From NCBI RefSeq assembly GCF_000504285.1, contig NZ_KI632511.1, positions 8,290,154 through 8,354,153 of the forward strand: a stretch of 64,000 nt of DNA. The letters run 5' to 3'. Each line of letters begins with the position of its first letter. The stretch's first letter is position 1. A program made the position numbers and the translations under genes. This DNA comes from Actinospica robiniae DSM 44927 (lineage in GTDB: Bacteria; Actinomycetota; Actinomycetes; Streptomycetales; Catenulisporaceae). A model generated the notes under the pieces. The model was not told where the DNA came from. It was given only the letters and a program-made list of their open reading frames with translations, and did not search any database. Of this stretch, positions 53,040 to 61,333 are shown piece by piece.

Positions 53040-54902
53040 ATGCCGACCACACCGAGCGGCGTCCGCGGACAGCTGCTGCCCTGTGCCGAGGCCCTCGCGG
53101 TGCCGAGGGCGGGCGACCGCTCGGTGTGGTCGGCGCAATCCCTGCACGCGCCGACGATCCGCGCACTCGCGGATCGCGCGGCGGCCGACCGGGCGAAGCC
53201 GTGGCCGATCCCACTGGCCGGCGGCTTCGCCCGGTACGTCCGGGACGGGGACCGGGCCGAGTACGAGGACGTCGTATTCACCCGCGAACACCGGCTCACC
53301 CGCGCGGCGGTGATGGCCGCGGTGACGCTGGATCAGGCCTGGATCGACGAAGTCGTCGACGGCGTCGCCCTGCTGTGCGAGCAGAGCACCTGGTGCCTGC
53401 CCGCGCACGACGACTGCTTCGCCCGCGGGGGCGCGGTCACCGACGTCACCCGGCCCTTCCTCGACCTGCGCGCGGGTGACGTCGCCGCGCAGCTGGCCTG
53501 GATCGACCACCTGCTCGGCGAGCAGCTGGACGAGCGCGCGCCAGGTATCAGGGCTCGGATCCGGTACGAGGTGGATCGCCGGGTCCTGACTCCGTTCGTC
53601 ACCCGCCGGGACTGGCACTGGCTGCAGGACGTGCACAACTGGAGCGCCTGGATCCACAGCAACGTGCTCGTTGCGGCGCTCGTTCTGATCGACGAGCCGG
53701 AGGTGCGGGACGAGGTCGTCGAAACGGTCGTGGCAGGGCTCGATCAGTACATCGCCTCGATCCCCGCGGACGGCGCGATCGACGAGGGCTTCATGTACTG
53801 GTGGCAGGGTGCCTGCCGCGCGTTGGAGGCGCTGGACCTGCTGCACCACGCCTCCGGCGGGGCTCTCGGCGCGATCACCTCCGAGTCGTTGCGCCAGGTC
53901 ATCGCCTTCCCGCATCGGATGCAGCTTGGCGGCGACTGGTACCTCAACTTCGCCGACGGAGCCGCCCGGCTCCCCTCCGGCGAGCTGCCCTGGTGTGCCC
54001 TGCACCAAGCCGCCCGCCGCGTCGGCGACGCAAAAGCGCAGGCCCACGCCGCCACCCACCGCCAGGGCGACGCACCCGTCGCGCGGGAGGAGCAAGGGCT
54101 CGGCAGGCTGCTGCGCGCACTGACGGATCGTGAGTGGGTCGAGGCCGCAACGACCGACGCACCGCTGCCGCGCGAGGTCTGGCTGCCGTCGACTCAGGTT
54201 CTGCTGGTGCGCGAGAAAGCGGGCACGGCCAACGGAATCACGCTCGCGGTCAAAGGCGGCCACAACGGCGAGCACCACAACCACAACGATGTCGGCGGCA
54301 TCGTCGTCGCCCTTGACGGCGTCCCCGTGGTCGTCGACCCGGGCCGCCCCACGTACACCGCCCAGACCTTCAGTCCGGACCGCTACAAGATCTGGACCAT
54401 GCAAAGCTCTTGGCACTCCGTGCCCGAGATCCGCGCGACCCCGCAGGCCGCCGGTGCGCAGTACGCGGCCCGCGACGTCACCCCGAACCTCGAAGGCGAC
54501 GAACCGGGCCTGGCGCTCGACATCGCCGCCGCCTACCCCGCCCCCGGCCTCGTCCGCTGGCGCCGCGACGCCCGCCTCGACCGCCGCAGCCACCGCGTCC
54601 GCGTCACCGAGACGTGGGAGGCGCTTCACGACGAGGGCGGCGCTCAGACGTTCATCCACCTGATGCTCGCCGGAGACGTGGCACCCGGCGAAGGCCGCGC
54701 CCTGGTCGAGGCGGTCGACGGAGCCGGCCGGGCATCGATTTCGTGGGATCCGCCGCAGGCCCCGGCCGCCGTCACGGTGCGGGAGCTGGACGACCCCTGG
54801 CTCGCCGACGTGTGGGGAAAGCGGCTGACCCGCCTCGAGATCGACGTCACCGCGCTGGGTTCGAGCGGCACCTTCACATGGCGGGTGGAGCGGGCGGCAT
54901 AA
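53040..54902 (+). CDS. Heparinase II/III-like polysaccharide lyase family protein
   Basis: The 620-residue protein has an N-terminal (alpha/alpha) toroid with RRDWHWLQDVHNWSAWIHSNV and YWWQGACRALEAL, followed by the heparinase II/III-type beta-sandwich with KGGHNGEHHNHNDVGGIVVALDGVPVVVDPGRPTYT. The GxHxHxD-like His/Asn cluster and following Asp/Gly are typical. Such enzymes break uronic-acid-containing glycans or oligosaccharides by elimination. No signal peptide is seen, so it probably acts on imported fragments. A good AGAGGGGG ribosome site precedes the ATG. It ends the glycan operon. Confidence 0.85.
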   Translation: MPTTPSGVRGQLLPCAEALAVPRAGDRSVWSAQSLHAPTIRALADRAAADRAKPWPIPLAGGFARYVRDGDRAEYEDVVFTREHRLTRAAVMAAVTLDQAWIDEVVDGVALLCEQSTWCLPAHDDCFARGGAVTDVTRPFLDLRAGDVAAQLAWIDHLLGEQLDERAPGIRARIRYEVDRRVLTPFVTRRDWHWLQDVHNWSAWIHSNVLVAALVLIDEPEVRDEVVETVVAGLDQYIASIPADGAIDEGFMYWWQGACRALEALDLLHHASGGALGAITSESLRQVIAFPHRMQLGGDWYLNFADGAARLPSGELPWCALHQAARRVGDAKAQAHAATHRQGDAPVAREEQGLGRLLRALTDREWVEAATTDAPLPREVWLPSTQVLLVREKAGTANGITLAVKGGHNGEHHNHNDVGGIVVALDGVPVVVDPGRPTYTAQTFSPDRYKIWTMQSSWHSVPEIRATPQAAGAQYAARDVTPNLEGDEPGLALDIAAAYPAPGLVRWRRDARLDRRSHRVRVTETWEALHDEGGAQTFIHLMLAGDVAPGEGRALVEAVDGAGRASISWDPPQAPAAVTVRELDDPWLADVWGKRLTRLEIDVTALGSSGTFTWRVERAA

Positions 54903-54931
54903 CACCTCGTCAGCGGACCGGCAACCGGGGT

Positions 54932-54962
54932 TGACAGGCAGTCACACATTGGTGTGATTATC
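54932..54962 (+). promoter_or_regulatory. Promoter with overlapping dyad before the small secreted protein
   Basis: A consensus -35 TTGACA (54932-54937) is followed by a GATTAT -10 (54957-54962). Inside the spacer is a perfect dyad TCACAC-ATTG-GTGTGA (54943-54958), positioned to repress. The transcript would begin about 70 bp before the ATG at 55043. Confidence 0.55.
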
Positions 54963-55042
54963 GGAATACCCAGGGAGGAGGTCGGGAAGATTCCCGCGCG
55001 GCGGATCACCCGTCACCCCCTGCGGAAAGGAAGCACCCCACC

Positions 55043-55393
55043 ATGCGCATCTCCCGTCCCCTCGCTGCGGTCGGCCTGGCCGGCGCCCTCGCGGTGGCCG
55101 CCCCGGCCGGCGCCGCCTTCGCCGACGCGACGCCGCAGCCCCGCGCGGCGGGCAACTTCATCTACTGGAACTACAACACCGGCGAGAACGCGCTGATCAA
55201 CCCGGCGAACGACCGCTGCCTGAGGATCGACGCGGACAACATCGCCGGCCCCCTGACCAACCTCACCGACCGCGACGCGCTCGTCTTCACCGGGATCAAC
55301 TGCGACGGCGCGGCCTTCCGGGTCCCCGCGCGCGCCATCACCTACGGCCCGTTCCCCAAGTACCTGTCCGTGCTCTTCCCCGAGACCGTCTGA
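55043..55393 (+). CDS. Small secreted protein, unknown function
   Basis: The 116-residue preprotein has a clear Sec signal (SRPLAAVGLAGALAVAAPAGAAFADA, cleavage near AFA-DA), leaving about 88 residues. The mature part has two Cys (in NDRCLRI and INCDG) that may form one disulfide and a Trp-Asn-Tyr-rich start (FIYWNYNTGENALINP). I do not recognise the family. A strong ribosome site GGAAAGGAAG lies just before the ATG. It has its own promoter and terminator. Confidence 0.75.
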   Translation: MRISRPLAAVGLAGALAVAAPAGAAFADATPQPRAAGNFIYWNYNTGENALINPANDRCLRIDADNIAGPLTNLTDRDALVFTGINCDGAAFRVPARAITYGPFPKYLSVLFPETV

Positions 55394-55402
55394 GCCGGAG
55401 AA

Positions 55403-55440
55403 CGGCGCCGCACACCCCTGCCCCGGGGTGTGCGGCGCCG
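55403..55440 (+). terminator. Hairpin terminator after the small secreted protein
   Basis: CGGCGCCGCACACCCC and GGGGTGTGCGGCGCCG form a perfect 16-bp stem with a short loop, 10 bp after the stop. It also lies 20 bp beyond the end of the convergent MoxR/VWA locus 2 and may serve both. Confidence 0.85.
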
Positions 55441-55459
55441 TCGCGTGCGCGGGCCCGTA

Positions 55460-56623
55460 TCAGACCTCCTCGCCGGCGAACTGGCTCAGGTCGCGGCGCT
55501 CGATCGCCGCCGCCATCAGCGGGCCGAAGCGGTCCGGCGTGCAGGCGAAGGCGGGCACGCCGAGGGCGGCCAGCGCCGCGGCGTTCTGCCGGTCGTAGGA
55601 CGGGGCGCCCTCGTCCGACAGCGCGAGCAGCACGATCACCTGGACTCCGGCCGCGGTCATCTGCGCGACCCGGCGCAGCATCTCGGCCCGCACGCCGCCC
55701 TCGTAGAGGTCTGAGATCAGCACGAAGATGGAGTCCGTCGGGCGGGTGATCAGCGACTGCGAGTAGGCGATCGCCCGGTTGATGTCCGTGCCGCCGCCGA
55801 GCTGGGTGCCGAAGAGCACGTCCACCGGGTCGGCCAGCTCCGGGGTCAGGTCCACGACCTCGGTGTCGAAGACCACCAGCGAGGTCTTCAGCGCCCGCAT
55901 CGACGCGAGCACCGCGCCGAACAGCGAGGCGTACACCACCGAGGCGGCCATCGAGCCGGACTGGTCGATCGCCAGCACCACGTCGCGCTTGACCGCGCGG
56001 GCCGCGCGCGCGTACCCGATCAGCCGCTCCGGCACCACGCTGCGATACTCGGGCTGGTAGTTCTTCAGGTTCGCCCGGATGGTCCGGTTCCAGTCGATGT
56101 CCCGGGGCCGCGGCCGGTTCGTGCGCGCCGCCCGGTTCAGCGCCCCGGACACCGCGGCCCGGAACCCCTGCGCCAGCTGCGCCTCGAGCTCGTCCACGAC
56201 CTTGCGTACGACCGTGCGCGCGGTCTCCTTCGTCTCCTCCGGCATCAGCTTGTTGAGCGAGAGCAGGGTGCCGACGAGGTGCACGTCCGCCTCGACCGAC
56301 TCCAGCAGCTCCGGCTCCAGCAGCAGCTGCTTGAGGTTGAGCCGCTCGATCGCGTCCTGCTGCATCAGCTGGACCACGGTGGTGGGGAAGAACTCGCGGA
56401 TGTCGCCGAGCCAGCGCGCGACCGTCGGCGCGGAGGAACCCAGGCCGGCGCTGCGGCCGAGCCGCCCGCCGCCCGCGCCCGGACCGCCCCCGTAGAGCCC
56501 GGCCAGCGCGGCGTCCATCCGCGTGTCGTCTCCGCCGAGGCCGCCGCAGCAGCCCTCGGCTTCGCTGCCGAGCGCCAGCCGCCAGCGCCGCAGCCGCTCG
56601 CTCGTCTCCAAGGCCGCCGTCAT
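55460..56623 (-). CDS. VWA-domain protein (MoxR partner), locus 2
   Basis: The 387-residue protein has a helical N-terminal half and a C-terminal VWA domain with MIDAS DQSGSMAAS (DxSGS at 220-224), GGGTDINRAIAYS and LISDLYEGG. It parallels the VWA gene of locus 1 in length and motifs (NYQPE before the VWA domain, QLGGGT in the loop). It starts with an ATG overlapping the DUF5682 stop (TGATG). It is the last gene of locus 2. Expected role: docking client proteins to the MoxR ATPase. Confidence 0.9.
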   Translation of the reverse strand: MTAALETSERLRRWRLALGSEAEGCCGGLGGDDTRMDAALAGLYGGGPGAGGGRLGRSAGLGSSAPTVARWLGDIREFFPTTVVQLMQQDAIERLNLKQLLLEPELLESVEADVHLVGTLLSLNKLMPEETKETARTVVRKVVDELEAQLAQGFRAAVSGALNRAARTNRPRPRDIDWNRTIRANLKNYQPEYRSVVPERLIGYARAARAVKRDVVLAIDQSGSMAASVVYASLFGAVLASMRALKTSLVVFDTEVVDLTPELADPVDVLFGTQLGGGTDINRAIAYSQSLITRPTDSIFVLISDLYEGGVRAEMLRRVAQMTAAGVQVIVLLALSDEGAPSYDRQNAAALAALGVPAFACTPDRFGPLMAAAIERRDLSQFAGEEV

Positions 56624-59013
56624 CAGACCAGCTCCCGTTCTCTCGCCGTACCGGTCAACAGCAGCGCGATCGTGGACACGGCCTCCGCCCGGGCGGCGAG
56701 CAGCCACTCCGGCGCATCGGCGTCCACGGCCGCGGCGCCTTCCGCCGCCTCGCCATCGGCCGACCCCGACGCGAGGTCGGGCAGCTGTTCGGCGATGGCC
56801 CGGCGCTCCGGCCCGGCGAAGGTGCCGAAGGTTCGGCGCAGCAGCGGCAGGACGGTCTCGAAGCGCTCGCCGTCCAGGTCGCAGATCCAGGCGTCGATGA
56901 GCCGCAGCATCGTCTTGTCGTGCGCGAGCAGCAGCCCGCTGCCGGCCAGGAAGCCCTCCAGCCAGGCCGCGGCCCGAGCCGGCTCGGTACCCTGGGCCAG
57001 CGCCCGGGCCATCCGCTCGGCGACCGCGTCGGTGTCGAAGATGCCGCTGTCGCTCAGCAGCCGCACCGCGCGCCCGGCGGTGACCCCGTGCGCGGCCTCC
57101 GAGTCGGCCACCCTGGTCAGCGCCTCGGTCCAGGGCGTGCCCACCTCGGGATCCTCGAGCAGCTGGATCGCGCCGTTGGCCTCGGACATCCGGACGGCCA
57201 GGCTCATCGCCGGCTTGTCGTCGATGCCGACGCAGGCGCCGAGCAGTCCGATGGCCAGCCGCACGCCGAGCCCGCGCACCACCGTCGTGAGCGACTCCAC
57301 CCGGGTGCCGCGCACGTCCCGGTACCGCAGGACGTTGACGAGCGGCGGCAGGGCGCCGGCCAGCTCGGCGATGTCGGTGTCCACGGCGGCCCGGTTCTGC
57401 ACCGCGTCCACCATCGGCCCGACCGCGTCCGGCAGGTCCGCGGCGAGACAGCGCTCGACGAAGCCGGTGAGCTCGGCGAGCGAGGTCTCCTTGGCCGCCC
57501 GCTCCAGCATCCGCGCGGTGGCTGCGCTCGGGATCGTCGTCCCCCACACGCTCGCCTCGACCAGCTTGACCTCGAGCGCCGGCTCCCACACCAGCCGCCA
57601 GGACTCGCGGAAGGTGCCGGTGGACTTGGACTTGCCGGGCTCGCCCCACGGCACGTCGAGCAGCGCGAGCCGGCGCAGCAGCTTCGAGCGGTCGAGGTCG
57701 TTCGGGGTGCGCAGGTCGAGGTCGTAGGCCTTCTCGGCGGCGGCCCGCGGCAGTCGCAGCCGCTTGGACTCGCGGGCCAGATCGGCGGCCAGCGGCACCA
57801 TCGGGGTCTCGGGCGCCACCGCGCCGAGCACGTCGCCGACGATGAGCTCGCGCTCGATCAGCGAGAGCAGCTCGGGCGAGCCTTCGCAGAGCACCGCGAC
57901 GGTCGCCTCGGTCAGCTCGGCCAGGCCCGGGCGAGGGCGGCCGCGCAGGCCGCCGAGCGTCTCGGCCAGCCGCACGCCCTCGATCAGGTGCGCGCTGGAG
58001 ACCGGGACGCGCTCCTTTCGCAGCAGCTCGGCGACCCGGGTGAGCCAGCGTTCGGCGATGTGGTCGTCGTGCGCGAACAGGTGCCCGTACCAGCCGGGGG
58101 ACTGGATGCCGGCGCCGTAGCCGGAGTGGTAGGAGAGCCGGCTGTGCGTCCACGGCACCCAGGTGAGCGCGGTCGCCGTGGCCTTCGAGGCCTTGGGCAA
58201 CGCGGCCAGCGCGGCTTTGTCCTGCGTGGCCGTCGGCAGGCCGCTCGCCTTGCCGCGCTCGATTCCGAGCAGCGCCGGCACGTGGTACGCACCGCAGACC
58301 ACTGCGATGCGTCGCGCGCCGCCGGCCAGCGCCGCGCGCACGGCGGTGCGCATGTGCGCCTCACGCACGGCGTCGAACGCGCTGGTCTCCTCGTGCGCGC
58401 GGACCTCGCCCATCGCCTCGGCGACGGCGGCGAAGGCGTCGAGCGCGTCGGTGGCGTGCATCCGGTGCTCGACGACGTCCTCCCACCAGGTCTCGCCGTC
58501 CTCGTAGCCGGCGGCCTCGGCCAGCTGGCCGATCGGGTCCCGGCGACGCGGCGGCGCAGACTCGTCCGGCGTGGGCTCCTCCGGCGCGGCGGGCTCGGCG
58601 CCTTCTTCGGGCTCTGCCTGCTCGCCGGGCTCGGCGGACTCGTCCGTCGGCCCGTCGCCGCCGCGGTCCATGCCGAGGCTGGCGGCCGCGGGCAGGTCGC
58701 AGAACCCTGCCGGCACGTCTTGGGCCAGCGCGTACCGCAGCGCGGCCCACTCCGGGGAGAACTCGGCGAACGGCCAGAACGCGGAGAGCTGCGGGTCCGC
58801 CTCGCGGTAGGCGAACAACGCGACCGGCGGCTCCATCTCGGCCGCGCCGATCAGAGGGATCAGCGCGCCCGCGTCCGACGGCCCCTCGATCAGCACCCGG
58901 TCGGGCGCGTACTCGGCCAGCGCGGCGGCGACCGCGCGGGCCGAGCCGGGCCCGTGGTGGCGGATCCCGAGGACCGCCACGCTCGGGCCGGCGTCGGTGT
59001 GCGTGCTCGTCAT
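56623..59013 (-). CDS. DUF5682 family protein, locus 2
   Basis: The 796-residue protein is the paralogue of the gene at 9460-11856. It has IRHHGPGSARA (from R18), LIEGPSD with E43, REAHM (R217-M221) and CGAYH (H244), the same order and spacing of motifs as in locus 1. These fit a TraB/ChaN/EreA-like core. An acidic Glu/Pro-rich insert lies at about 120-155. The C-terminal 500 residues are helical and unknown. The start is the ATG overlapping the AAA+ stop. Confidence 0.82.
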   Translation of the reverse strand: MTSTHTDAGPSVAVLGIRHHGPGSARAVAAALAEYAPDRVLIEGPSDAGALIPLIGAAEMEPPVALFAYREADPQLSAFWPFAEFSPEWAALRYALAQDVPAGFCDLPAAASLGMDRGGDGPTDESAEPGEQAEPEEGAEPAAPEEPTPDESAPPRRRDPIGQLAEAAGYEDGETWWEDVVEHRMHATDALDAFAAVAEAMGEVRAHEETSAFDAVREAHMRTAVRAALAGGARRIAVVCGAYHVPALLGIERGKASGLPTATQDKAALAALPKASKATATALTWVPWTHSRLSYHSGYGAGIQSPGWYGHLFAHDDHIAERWLTRVAELLRKERVPVSSAHLIEGVRLAETLGGLRGRPRPGLAELTEATVAVLCEGSPELLSLIERELIVGDVLGAVAPETPMVPLAADLARESKRLRLPRAAAEKAYDLDLRTPNDLDRSKLLRRLALLDVPWGEPGKSKSTGTFRESWRLVWEPALEVKLVEASVWGTTIPSAATARMLERAAKETSLAELTGFVERCLAADLPDAVGPMVDAVQNRAAVDTDIAELAGALPPLVNVLRYRDVRGTRVESLTTVVRGLGVRLAIGLLGACVGIDDKPAMSLAVRMSEANGAIQLLEDPEVGTPWTEALTRVADSEAAHGVTAGRAVRLLSDSGIFDTDAVAERMARALAQGTEPARAAAWLEGFLAGSGLLLAHDKTMLRLIDAWICDLDGERFETVLPLLRRTFGTFAGPERRAIAEQLPDLASGSADGEAAEGAAAVDADAPEWLLAARAEAVSTIALLLTGTARERELV

Positions 59014-60146
59014 CAGGCGGACAGCTCCCGGCAGGCCTCGTAGAAGCCCTTCCACCCGTCGCGCGGCTTGACGACCGTCTCCAGGTACTCCCGCCACACC
59101 ACCGGGTCCGCCGACGGGTCCTTGATCACCGCGCCGATCAGGCCCGCGGCCACGTCCTCCGGCCGCAGCGTGCCGTCGCCGAAGTGCGCGGACAGCGCGA
59201 TCCCGCCGGTGACCACGGAGATCGCCTCCGCCGGGGAGAGCGTGCCGGAGGGCGACTTGACCTTGGTGCGCCCGTCCTCGGTGCGCCCGGAGCGCAGCTC
59301 GCGGAAGACCGTGACGACCCGTCGGATCTCCTCCGCCGCGGCCGGAACCGGGGGCAGCTCGAGCGAGCGGCCGAGCGACTCGACCCGCTGCGCGACGATG
59401 CGCACCTCGTCCTCGGCCGTGGCCGGCAGCGGAAGCACGACGGTGTTGAACCGGCGGCGCAGCGCGGAGGACAGGTCGTTGACACCGCGGTCGCGGTCGT
59501 TGGCGGTGGCGATGACCGTGAAGCCCTTGGCCGCCTGCACCTCGTCGCCGAGCTCGGGTATCGGCAGGGTCTTCTCGGACAGGATGGTGATCAGGGTGTC
59601 CTGCACGTCCGCGGGGATGCGGGTGAGCTCCTCGACCCGGGCGACCTTGCCGTTCGCCATGGCGGTCATCATCGGCGAGGGCACCAGGGCCTGCCGGGAC
59701 GGGCCCTCGGCCAGCAGCCGGGCGTAGTTCCAGCCGTAGCGCATCGCCTCCTCGGAGGTGCCCGCGGTGCCCTGCACCAGCAGCGTCGAATCGCCGCTGA
59801 CCGCCGCGGCGAGGTGCTCGGAGACCCAGCTCTTGGCGGTGCCGGGCACGCCGAGCAGCAGCAGCGCGCGGTCGGTGGCCAGGGTGGCCACGGCCACCTC
59901 GACCAGCCGGCGCGGGCCGATGTACTTGGGCGTGATCGCGGTGCCGTCGGCGGCCGTGCCGCCGAGCAGGTAGGTCGTCACGGCCTGCGGGGAGAGGTTC
60001 CAGCGCGGCGGGCGCGGGCGGTCGTCGCCCTTGGCGAGGGCGTCGAGCTCGCCGGCGAAGGCGTCCTCGGCGTGCGGGCGCAGGGCGTCCTCGGCGGGCG
60101 TCGGATTCGCGGTGGCGGTGCTGGTCGGCGTCATGGCGTTGGTCAT
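59013..60146 (-). CDS. MoxR-type AAA+ ATPase, locus 2
   Basis: The 377-residue ATPase has Walker A GVPGTAKS (99-106), a Walker B region ending in VEEL (E172/E173), sensor 1 in IATAND (N216), and arginine residues in ALRRRF. GWNYARLLAEGPSRQALVP closely follows the corresponding segment in the ATPase of locus 1. It starts at an ATG that overlaps the DUF5691 stop by four bases (ATGA). It is the energy-supplying subunit of the locus. Confidence 0.92.
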   Translation of the reverse strand: MTNAMTPTSTATANPTPAEDALRPHAEDAFAGELDALAKGDDRPRPPRWNLSPQAVTTYLLGGTAADGTAITPKYIGPRRLVEVAVATLATDRALLLLGVPGTAKSWVSEHLAAAVSGDSTLLVQGTAGTSEEAMRYGWNYARLLAEGPSRQALVPSPMMTAMANGKVARVEELTRIPADVQDTLITILSEKTLPIPELGDEVQAAKGFTVIATANDRDRGVNDLSSALRRRFNTVVLPLPATAEDEVRIVAQRVESLGRSLELPPVPAAAEEIRRVVTVFRELRSGRTEDGRTKVKSPSGTLSPAEAISVVTGGIALSAHFGDGTLRPEDVAAGLIGAVIKDPSADPVVWREYLETVVKPRDGWKGFYEACRELSA

Positions 60147-61333
60147 TCCTGTCCGGGGGCGTCGGCGGGTGCGGTCAGTTCGGCGTGCATGTCGGCGCGG
60201 AAGCCGAGCGGGCTGAGCAGTTCGTGGAAGTCGAGGTGGTGGACCCGGCCGGCCGCGATCTCAGCGGCCTGAGCCTGGCTCACGCGCTCCGCCTCGGGGT
60301 GCAGCTCCAGCGGCGCGCAGTCGGCGAGCATGCCCATGAGGTGGCCGGCGGCCCAGTCGCTGCCGCGGGCGCGCTTCTCGGCCGCCGCGCCGGCGGCGGT
60401 GGTGTCGCGTTCGCGGCTGTGCTCGAGCAGGACGGCGAGGATCACCCGCGCGGCGTCGAGCGGCCAGGGGCGGTGCGCCTGCGGCGCGGCGTAGCGGTAG
60501 ATGTCGTGGGTCGGGACCTCGGCCGTGGCCATCCGGGTGATCTCGGCGGTGAACGCCTCGGCAGGTCGCGACTCGGCCCGCTGATCGCGGCCCTTGAGTT
60601 GCGCCTCGATCGCGTGGGCTTCTTCGCGCACCTGCTTGGAGGGATCCTTGGCCAGGCCTTCGACGAACGGGAGGTCCGCGTCGGTGCGGTGGCGGCCGAG
60701 CACGCTGAGCAGGCTCAGCTTCACGGTGGCGGTCAGCGTCGGCCAGGCAGCGGTGAAAAGGGCGCGGGCGGCTTCCGGGTCGGCGGCGTACAGGCCGTTC
60801 GCGTAGGCGGTCCTCGCGTCCGGGTCGGGCCCGTCCCAGTCCTCCGGACGCAGCGGTCCGACAGATTCCCGGCGCAGGTAGCGCCAATCCGCGTTCTGCC
60901 CGGCGAGCCACTGCCCGCGCGGACCGAGCACGTGGGCCAGCGCGGGACGCATGGCCGTGTTGGTCCGGCCGACGTCGAGCAGGGCCGGCATCGTCGCCGA
61001 GGGCAGCCGCAGGCCCGCGGCCTGCACCGCGGCGAGCCATTCGCCGAGGTACTTCGGGTACGCGTCGAGCAGGGAGCGCAGCCGCAGCTGGACCAGCGGA
61101 GATATCAGGGGCCTGCCGTCGGCGGGGGCCGGCTCGGGCAGCGCGCCCTCGTGGCGGGCGGGCGGGGCGCCGGTGAGCGCGGGGACGGTCAGCACCATGG
61201 CCTGCCGCAGCAGCTCCTGTGCCGGGTCGCCGGCCTCCGGGCCGGCCGCCCCGGGCACGAACGGACGGCGGTCGGTGCCGACCAGCGCGGCCGAGAGCAC
61301 CTCCGACCACGACGAACTCGGGTACTGACTCAC
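60143..61333 (-). CDS. DUF5691 family protein, locus 2
   Basis: The 396-residue protein begins at GTG with SSWSEVLSAALVGTDRRPF, characteristic of DUF5691. A HEAT-like segment, AAWPTLTATVKLSLLSVLGRHRTDADLPFVEGLAKDPSKQVREEAHAIEAQLKG, recalls the helical repeats of the DUF4132 protein in locus 1. It occupies a place in locus 2 that DUF4132 fills in locus 1. The GTG overlaps the SWIM stop, and its own stop overlaps the ATPase start. The function is unknown; a scaffold role is an inference. Confidence 0.8.
   Translation of the reverse strand: MSQYPSSSWSEVLSAALVGTDRRPFVPGAAGPEAGDPAQELLRQAMVLTVPALTGAPPARHEGALPEPAPADGRPLISPLVQLRLRSLLDAYPKYLGEWLAAVQAAGLRLPSATMPALLDVGRTNTAMRPALAHVLGPRGQWLAGQNADWRYLRRESVGPLRPEDWDGPDPDARTAYANGLYAADPEAARALFTAAWPTLTATVKLSLLSVLGRHRTDADLPFVEGLAKDPSKQVREEAHAIEAQLKGRDQRAESRPAEAFTAEITRMATAEVPTHDIYRYAAPQAHRPWPLDAARVILAVLLEHSRERDTTAAGAAAEKRARGSDWAAGHLMGMLADCAPLELHPEAERVSQAQAAEIAAGRVHHLDFHELLSPLGFRADMHAELTAPADAPGQE

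Noticed and set aside
49878-54905. A 1675-codon open frame on the minus strand across the ABC, GH5 and heparinase genes
   Set aside because: It is antisense to five clear genes with recognisable motifs, and its translation is Arg/Gly/Val/Asp-rich without domain signals. Long antisense frames are common at this GC content.
55460-58153. A single 897-codon frame that would fuse the VWA gene to upstream sequence
   Set aside because: The upstream part is out of frame with the DUF5682 motifs. The ATG at 56623 overlaps the DUF5682 stop exactly as in locus 1, so two genes are read.
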